Below are positions 6,428-10,988 of a DNA stretch of 10,988 bases, piece after piece. This stretch comes from DATBED01 sp035480695 (GTDB lineage Bacteria; Patescibacteriota; Saccharimonadia; Saccharimonadales; UBA4665): assembly GCA_035480695.1 (NCBI GenBank), contig DATIHM010000029.1, forward strand, positions 1 through 10,988. The letters are read 5' to 3'. The notes beneath the pieces are model-generated. The model saw only the letters and a program-made list of their open reading frames with translations. It searched no databases and was not told where the DNA came from. Numbering within the stretch: the stretch's first letter is position 1; every line of letters begins with the position of its first letter. The translations under genes were made by a program, and so were the position numbers.

Positions 6428-7195
6428 TTATTGGAGCGGCCGGTGGTCTAAGAGCGGGAAGTCGAGCGGCCGCGCCCTGGCGTCTAGTGTCAAGGAATCT
6501 TCATAAGCCTGGTTCATCCTGGCAGCGGAGCGGTTATTGGCCCACTTGGCAAACTGATTAAACGAATGAGTTAACACAGGGTCATTTTGTGACTTTCCGA
6601 TAATACCTTTTATTCTTTTAGATAGGGCGGGGTCGGTTATGTCGTCTGCATAGCCCTGCGCGGCAATCGTGTCGCCCTGGACGGCGTTAAAGACCGACAG
6701 GTCGGCAAACTGTACGGCCACGTCTGCTTCCAGTTGGCGTTTTAGGTCTGGTATGGTGACATAAGCTTCTAGCGGCGACGTCTCACCCAGGAAAGCCTTA
6801 AACACTACACCATCCTGAAACTCTCTTTGTACGGCGAACTCACCAACAGCTTTTATGGCCGGGTTTTTGATTTTACCCAGGTAGGCTTCAGCCTTATCAA
6901 GGGCGCTCCCCAAATCTTTTACGCCTATAGCATTAAAATCAGCCTCTGAGGCGTTCTTGTAATCCAGGCGGTCTTGGGCATTACGGGGTTGAGGAAGCGG
7001 TGGTGGCGTGACAGGCGGGTCATTAACTTCTGCAGGGTTGAACGGTTTGGCTGCAACTGGCGCACGTTTGGTCGATTGATTTGAGCTTGAACCACCTATG
7101 CCCAAGCAACCTGTTAGCATCAAAGTAGCTGAGGCAAGAGCCGGCGCCAACAAAAAGCGTCGCTTATCCCGTAAAAATTTACCGACCTCTGACAT
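6428..7195 (-). CDS. Predicted lipoprotein of unknown function
   Basis: A 255-residue secreted lipoprotein. Residues 1-13 are basic (KFLRDKRR), followed by a hydrophobic stretch and the lipobox LTGC with Cys30 as the predicted lipidated residue. A low-complexity Ser/Gly then Pro-rich tether (about 31-75, ending in PPVTPPPLPQPR) leads to a mostly helical domain of about 180 residues that I do not recognise. It should be anchored on the outer face of the cytoplasmic membrane. The ATG at 7195 is preferred over an in-frame TTG at 7210, because it gives a normal signal peptide and matches the promoter spacing. The P-type ATPase follows 27 bases downstream, so the pair may be co-transcribed. Codons look more AT-rich than those of the ATPase. 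Confidence 0.85.
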   Translation of the reverse strand: MSEVGKFLRDKRRFLLAPALASATLMLTGCLGIGGSSSNQSTKRAPVAAKPFNPAEVNDPPVTPPPLPQPRNAQDRLDYKNASEADFNAIGVKDLGSALDKAEAYLGKIKNPAIKAVGEFAVQREFQDGVVFKAFLGETSPLEAYVTIPDLKRQLEADVAVQFADLSVFNAVQGDTIAAQGYADDITDPALSKRIKGIIGKSQNDPVLTHSFNQFAKWANNRSAARMNQAYEDSLTLDARARPLDFPLLDHRPLQ

Positions 7196-7201
7196 GTTAT
7201 T

Positions 7202-7230
7202 AAAGTACAATATTCAGCTCATACTGGCAA
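7202..7230 (-). promoter_or_regulatory. Promoter of the lipoprotein gene
   Basis: On the minus strand TTGCCA (plus 7225-7230) and TACTTT (plus 7202-7207, only three of six matches) are 17 bases apart. The -10 ends six bases before the ATG at 7195, so the message would start on the start codon. The weak -10 lowers confidence. The promoter interlocks with that of the divergent cyclo-ligase gene. Confidence 0.45.
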
Positions 7231-7237
7231 GTGGCAA
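7225..7237. repeat. Tandem 7-base repeat between divergent promoters
   Basis: TGGCAAG is followed directly by TGGCAA (7225-7231, 7232-7237). The first copy contains the predicted -35 of the lipoprotein gene, and the second lies in the spacer of the cyclo-ligase promoter. It could be an operator or chance. Confidence 0.35.
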
Positions 7238-7244
7238 CAGATTG

Positions 7245-7250
7245 TATAAT
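7245..7250 (+). promoter_or_regulatory. -10 box of the 5-formyl-THF cyclo-ligase gene
   Basis: A perfect TATAAT ends six bases before the ATG at 7257, so the predicted transcript begins at the start codon. The intervening TAGGGT is not a usable Shine-Dalgarno site. The -35 (TACTGG, 7222-7227, at 17-base spacing) is poor and overlaps the -35 of the divergent lipoprotein gene. Confidence 0.65.
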
Positions 7251-7256
7251 TAGGGT

Positions 7257-7769
7257 ATGGTTTATACAAAAGCGGAACTACGGAGTCGTCTTAAGCAGGC
7301 GCGGCTGGAGCTGACCGACGCCGAGCACACCGTCAAAAGCCGCCAAATCGTGGAGCGGCTTAAGCAAGCGGCCGACTGGTCGCAGGTCAAGACGCTGCAT
7401 TATTTTGAACCGATTAGCGAACTGCTCGAGCCCGACATCAGCGGTTTTTTAACGTTTATCGAAGACAATTTCGCCGACATAAAGTTGTTCACGCCTCGCA
7501 AAATCGGCGGCGAATGGGATTTGGTGGCTGCCAAGGGCGGAGAAGTTCCCAAAGAATTTGACGCGGTCATTGTGCCGATGCTGGGATTCGATCCGCAAAC
7601 CCTGCATAGAATAGGCTATGGCGGCGGCTATTATGATGAATTCCTATCCACCCAACCGCACGCCCAAAAAATCGGCGTCTGCTTCGAGCTCGGCGAAACC
7701 GCCAACCTACCGACCGAGCCCCACGACATCCCCCTCGACAAAATTATTACGGAATCGGATCCTTCATAA
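7257..7769 (+). CDS. 5-formyltetrahydrofolate cyclo-ligase (5,10-methenyl-THF synthetase)
   Basis: A 170-residue enzyme that uses ATP to convert 5-formyl-THF to 5,10-methenyl-THF, returning stored folate to one-carbon metabolism in the cytoplasm. The family signature is clear: an N-terminal helix with basic residues (KAELRSRLKQAR), FDAVIVPMLGFD at 101-112, the nucleotide and phosphate-binding RIGYGGGYYD at 118-127, and the C-terminal HDIPLDKIITES (156-167). It is slightly shorter than the usual 180-200 residues but all core motifs are present. The ATG at 7257 is set by the -10 box six bases upstream. polA follows after 33 bases and has its own -10 in that gap, so the two may be transcribed together or apart. 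There is no obvious functional link beyond nucleotide supply. Confidence 0.93.
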   Translation: MVYTKAELRSRLKQARLELTDAEHTVKSRQIVERLKQAADWSQVKTLHYFEPISELLEPDISGFLTFIEDNFADIKLFTPRKIGGEWDLVAAKGGEVPKEFDAVIVPMLGFDPQTLHRIGYGGGYYDEFLSTQPHAQKIGVCFELGETANLPTEPHDIPLDKIITESDPS

Positions 7770-7790
7770 GCAAATCCTGACCCCTTGTCG

Positions 7791-7796
7791 TATACT
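7791..7796 (+). promoter_or_regulatory. -10 box of polA with an abutting GGAGG
   Basis: TATACT (five of six matches) ends six bases before the polA ATG at 7803. The six bases are GGAGGC, so a GGAGG stands one base from the start codon. That is too close for normal Shine-Dalgarno pairing and would be at the extreme 5' end of the mRNA. No convincing -35 is visible. Confidence 0.5.
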
Positions 7797-7802
7797 GGAG
7801 GC

Positions 7803-10466
7803 ATGGCAGAGGTTAAGGAGTCGGTCAAGGGGAAGAAGCTGGCCGTGATCGACGGCAAGTCGGTGTTTTACCGCGGTTATTACGCCATGCCGAACCTGAG
7901 CACAAAGGATGGGCAGCCGACCGGCGGCGTATTCGGCTTTTCCACCATGGCACTCGAGGTGTTAAAGCGCCTCAAGCCGGATTACGTGGCCGTGGCGTGG
8001 GACAAGCCGAAGACCAACATCCGCAAGCGGCTCCAGATGTATCCCGAATACAAAGCTGGGCGCAAGCCGGCTCCGCCCGATTTTTACGAGCAGGTCGAGG
8101 TGCTGCGCGACGTGCTCAAGGCTTTCGGCTGGCCGCTCTACGAACTCGATGATTACGAGGCCGACGACATAATGGGCACGCTGGCGGTGCAGGCCAGCGC
8201 CAAGGGGCTGGAAACGCTGCTCATCACCTCTGATTTGGACATGTTGCAGCTAGTGAATGACCAGGTACACGTTTATGCGCTTAAGACTGGATTAAGCAAT
8301 ATTGAGCTGTATTCGCCGAAAAGTTTCGAGGCCAAGTACGGCATCGGCGTCGGCCAGTTCCTGGACCTGAAAGCTATAAAGGGTGATTCCAGCGACAACA
8401 TCCCGGGCGTGCCGGGCATCGGCGAAAAGGGTGCGCTGGATTTGCTGAAAGAGTTCAAAACGCTCGACGGCGTCTACAACAACCTGGCGCTTATCAAGGA
8501 ATCGACCCGCAAGAAGCTCGAGGACGGCAAGGAGCTGGCTTACCTGAGTAAGGATTTGGCACGTATCTGGACTGATGCGCCGCTCAAGTTGGACCTCGAG
8601 GAGTGCGACGGGCACAACATCCAGCCCGAAAAGGTGCTCGAGCTGCTGCAAAAGCTGGAATTCAAGAGCCTGGCGCGGCAGCTGCCTGAAATCATGCAGG
8701 TGGCGATTGCCGATCACCATGAAAAGAACGGCACCGCGCCGGCCAAGGCCGGCAAGAACGTCGTCGTCGACAGCGCCGCTGTGCTAAAAGACATCAAAAT
8801 CGGCGATTCCAAGGTGATGTACGTGCACAGCCGGGCTGCCGGCCGGGCCGGCCGCGATCCGCAAGTGCTTATCATCAGCCCCGATGGCGACCCGGTTTAC
8901 ACCTTTGATTTGAGCAAAATCGACACCGCTGAAATCGTCAGGAACTTCAAAGACGTGCGGCCGTTGGTCGGCCATGACATCAAGTCATCGCTCAAAGTCC
9001 TGTTCGAGCTGGGAGTGACGGAGTTGCCCGAAATCGGCCACGACGTGCAGGTCGGCAACTTCCTCATCAACCCGCTGGAACGCGACCAATCACTGACCGC
9101 TATAGCGGCCGCGCATCTCGACTACGAAGGTACGCCGTTCGAGGATTGGCCGACCGACGAAGTCATCGAGCGGGCGCCGGAAATCATCGCCACCATCAAG
9201 GCCCTGTACACGCAGCAGGCAACCGAACTCAAGAAGTTCCAGAAAATGTCGGCATTGGCGCACGACGTGGAGTTCCCGATCATCCCCGTTCTGGCCCGCA
9301 TGGAATACCTCGGCATAGGGCTCGACACTAAATATTTGCACAAGTTCGCCGACCAGATTAACGACCTCATCAGCGACTACGAGCAGCAGATTTACGGTCA
9401 TGCCGACCAGGAGTTCAACATAGGTTCGCCGAGCCAGCTGGCTGACATCCTCTTCAACAAGCTGAAGCTGCCGACGCAAGGAATCAAGAAGGGCAAGAAC
9501 GGCTACAGCACGGCCGCGACCGAGCTCGACAAGTTGCGCGGACAGCATCCCATAATCGACCTGATAACGCAGTACCGCGAAGTGACCAAACTCAAAAACA
9601 CCTACGTGGACACGCTGCCGACGCAGGTCGACGACAATTCGCGCGTGCACACGACCTACAACATGGTCGTCGCCCAGACCGGCCGGCTCAGTAGTGAAGG
9701 CCCCAATCTTCAAAACATCCCGACGCGCACCGACCTCGGCCGGCACATCCGCACGGCGTTCGTGGCGGGCAAGGGCAACAAGCTCATCAGCGCCGATTAT
9801 TCGCAGTTCGAGTTGCGCATCGCTGCAGTTTTAGCCGACGACAAGGAATTGATTGAGCTGTTCAACAGCGGCGCCGACATCCACACCTCGACCGCCGCGC
9901 AAGTCTATGACCGCGAGCCCGAAGACGTCACCAAACAGATGCGCCGTGCCGCCAAAGTCATCAATTTCGGCATTCTTTATGGCATGAGCCCGCACGGCCT
10001 GAGCGTGGCCACCGGCATGACGCACGAGCAGGCCGTCATCTTCATCGACAAATACAAGGCGGTGCGCAAACCGTTGTTCGACTACATCGACCGGGTGCGT
10101 GAGCAGGCGCGCAAAGACGGTTATGTAGAATCGCTGCTCGGCCGCCGGCGCCCGTCGCCCGACATCCATTCCAGTAATTTCGCCGTGCGCCAGGCGGCCG
10201 AGCGCGCCGCCATCAACATGCCCATCCAGGGCACCGAAGCCGACTTAATGAAATTCGCCATGATCAAAGTGGCGGAACTCCTCAAAAGCCAGCACAACCA
10301 CTGTGACATGTTGCTGCAGATTCACGACTCCATTCTGGTGGAATGCCCGGCCGACGTGGCCAACCACATCGGCGAAGAAATCCGCAAAGAGATGGAAGGC
10401 GTTTACAAGCTGCCGGTGCGGCTCGACGTCGACATTACTGTCGGCGACAACTGGGGCCAACTCTAG
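7803..10466 (+). CDS. polA: DNA polymerase I
   Basis: An 887-residue family A polymerase for gap filling, primer removal and repair. The 5' nuclease domain (1 to about 300) keeps its metal ligands: Asp17, Asp67, the ELDDYEADD cluster at 114-122, Asp144 and Asp146 in TSDLDML, Asp195 and Asp198 in GDSSDN, and the helix-hairpin-helix GVPGIGEKGA. The 3'-5' exonuclease-like domain (about 318-480) lacks the catalytic acidic residues: no DxE in the first motif, and GHDIKSSLKVL stands where Klenow has an Asp. The polymerase domain has TGRLSS (626-631), motif A DYSQFELR (Asp665), motif B RRAAKVINFGILYG (Arg714, Lys718, Phe722) and motif C QIHDSILVE, where Ser843 replaces the usual Glu after Asp842. 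It is probably active but without proofreading. ATG 7803 is chosen over an in-frame TTG at 7785, which lies upstream of the -10 box. Confidence 0.97.
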   Translation: MAEVKESVKGKKLAVIDGKSVFYRGYYAMPNLSTKDGQPTGGVFGFSTMALEVLKRLKPDYVAVAWDKPKTNIRKRLQMYPEYKAGRKPAPPDFYEQVEVLRDVLKAFGWPLYELDDYEADDIMGTLAVQASAKGLETLLITSDLDMLQLVNDQVHVYALKTGLSNIELYSPKSFEAKYGIGVGQFLDLKAIKGDSSDNIPGVPGIGEKGALDLLKEFKTLDGVYNNLALIKESTRKKLEDGKELAYLSKDLARIWTDAPLKLDLEECDGHNIQPEKVLELLQKLEFKSLARQLPEIMQVAIADHHEKNGTAPAKAGKNVVVDSAAVLKDIKIGDSKVMYVHSRAAGRAGRDPQVLIISPDGDPVYTFDLSKIDTAEIVRNFKDVRPLVGHDIKSSLKVLFELGVTELPEIGHDVQVGNFLINPLERDQSLTAIAAAHLDYEGTPFEDWPTDEVIERAPEIIATIKALYTQQATELKKFQKMSALAHDVEFPIIPVLARMEYLGIGLDTKYLHKFADQINDLISDYEQQIYGHADQEFNIGSPSQLADILFNKLKLPTQGIKKGKNGYSTAATELDKLRGQHPIIDLITQYREVTKLKNTYVDTLPTQVDDNSRVHTTYNMVVAQTGRLSSEGPNLQNIPTRTDLGRHIRTAFVAGKGNKLISADYSQFELRIAAVLADDKELIELFNSGADIHTSTAAQVYDREPEDVTKQMRRAAKVINFGILYGMSPHGLSVATGMTHEQAVIFIDKYKAVRKPLFDYIDRVREQARKDGYVESLLGRRRPSPDIHSSNFAVRQAAERAAINMPIQGTEADLMKFAMIKVAELLKSQHNHCDMLLQIHDSILVECPADVANHIGEEIRKEMEGVYKLPVRLDVDITVGDNWGQL

Positions 10467-10467
10467 G

Positions 10468-10926
10468 TTAGCTGCTAGGAGTTGGGCGCCGGCGGCGGCG
10501 TTGGCGCTGGTGAGTTACGACGCGGCCGCCACCGGCCTTCATAAGGCGGAAAGCCAGCAGAATTATCCAGGCGGCCATGGCAGCTAAGGCGATGCTGGCA
10601 ATAAGGCCCAAAATGTTCCTCGAACTCAGGTTCAACTTGATGCTGAACAGCGCCAGCAGGCCAATGAAACCCTCAGCACAGATCAGCAGTTGCGACAGCC
10701 GCTTGCTACGGCGCTCCTGTGCCATGTAGCCGATCATCCAGATAGAGCCGAAAACAACCGCTATCAAGATGAAGAAGATGATTGACGTTATGAGGTTGAT
10801 GACGCAGTTGCTGCCATCCTTGAAGCATCCCACCGTCGTCGAGGCCAGCTGGCTGACCAAAGTGAACAGGCTGGCAATGATGAACTGTATGAAAGTAGCG
10901 ATGGCCGTTTCGTATGTCAGCTTCAC
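10468..10926 (-). CDS. Four-helix membrane protein of unknown function
   Basis: A 152-residue integral membrane protein that I do not recognise. Four hydrophobic segments lie at about 7-28, 43-66, 80-97 and 104-127. Basic loops (QERRSKRLS at 70-78 and the Arg-rich tail) place both ends and the middle loop inside. The first outer loop has two cysteines, Cys34 and Cys41 (CFKDGSNC), that could form a disulfide. The tail (RVVTHQRQRRRRRPTPSS) carries a run of five arginines. The start is uncertain. GTG at 10926 fits an extended -10 seven bases upstream and gives a natural N-terminus (MKLTYETAIATF). An ATG at 10935 would add three residues but overlaps that -10. The TAA stop is one base from the polA stop. 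Confidence 0.7.
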   Translation of the reverse strand: MKLTYETAIATFIQFIIASLFTLVSQLASTTVGCFKDGSNCVINLITSIIFFILIAVVFGSIWMIGYMAQERRSKRLSQLLICAEGFIGLLALFSIKLNLSSRNILGLIASIALAAMAAWIILLAFRLMKAGGGRVVTHQRQRRRRRPTPSS

Positions 10927-10933
10927 GCCTCCC

Positions 10934-10942
10934 ATTATGCCA
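10934..10942 (-). promoter_or_regulatory. Extended -10 of the membrane protein gene
   Basis: The minus strand reads TGGCATAAT (TGn plus CATAAT, five of six matches), then GGGAGGC, then GTG. The arrangement copies that of polA (TATACT, GGAGGC, ATG) and supports the GTG start at 10926. A weak -35, TTAAGC, lies 17 bases upstream (plus 10957-10962). Bases 10943-10988 hold nothing else I can support. Confidence 0.45.
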
Positions 10943-10988
10943 CGTGCCGGCAAAACGCTTAAGTCTTGCAAAAAGCGCCCAACAGTGG

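Noticed and set aside
7785..7802. TTG start of polA giving six extra residues
   Set aside because: These codons cover the -10 box, and the ATG at 7803 matches the normal Pol I N-terminus.
9090..9746. 218-codon minus-strand open frame inside polA
   Set aside because: It is a shadow of the polymerase gene with no domain, promoter or ribosome site, and its composition follows the sense codons.
10484..10510. GC-rich inverted repeat (GCGCC ... GGCGC) as a terminator after polA
   Set aside because: The stem is only about five pairs, the loop is long and no T-run follows. The sequence encodes the Arg-rich tail of the opposing gene.
1..10988. CRISPR array, insertion sequence, tRNA or rRNA
   Set aside because: I saw no repeat-spacer pattern, transposase, terminal inverted repeats or RNA gene sequence; nearly every base is accounted for by protein genes.

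Overview
This is a dense, GC-rich bacterial window with ten protein genes and almost no intergenic DNA. The core genes are the 3' end of dnaG, then rpoD, a 5-formyltetrahydrofolate cyclo-ligase and polA. With them are an archaeal-style P-loop kinase, a large P-type cation ATPase, a small lipoprotein, a four-helix membrane protein and a pair of unrecognised genes. The set suggests a streamlined genome of the Candidate Phyla Radiation (Patescibacteria), most likely Saccharibacteria-like. The grounds are the extreme packing, a Pol I with HDS in motif C and no proofreading residues, and the UPF0200-type kinase. This placement is an inference from family resemblance and no search was run. The standard code fits: every frame is open without reading UGA as an amino acid.

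Layout. 1-1547 (+): dnaG tail overlapping rpoD, the end of a macromolecular-synthesis operon. 1548-2117 (-): P-loop kinase, whose stop codon abuts that of rpoD. 2118-2220: divergent promoter region. 2221-3608 (+): two translationally linked unknown genes. 3605-7195 (-): lipoprotein followed by the P-type ATPase, whose stop overlaps the unknown pair. 7196-7256: a 61-base divergent promoter region. 7257-10466 (+): 5-formyl-THF cyclo-ligase, then polA. 10468-10926 (-): four-helix membrane protein, its stop one base from that of polA. No gap exceeds about 100 bases. I see no RNA gene, mobile element, CRISPR array or convincing intrinsic terminator.

Expression. Two start types appear. Two genes inside operons (rpoD, the 349-residue gene) and the 111-residue gene behind a full promoter have ordinary Shine-Dalgarno sequences. 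Six other genes have a -10-like hexamer ending only 6 to 8 bases before the start codon, which predicts leaderless or nearly leaderless mRNAs. All three convergent gene pairs meet stop to stop, with gaps of 0, -4 and +1 bases.

Most of the content is housekeeping: replication priming, primary sigma factor, repair polymerase, one-carbon metabolism and possibly CoA synthesis. The less explained parts are the 2221-3608 pair, the lipoprotein, the substituted ion-site residues of the ATPase and the start-site architecture. I did not find a convincing new defence or mobile system.
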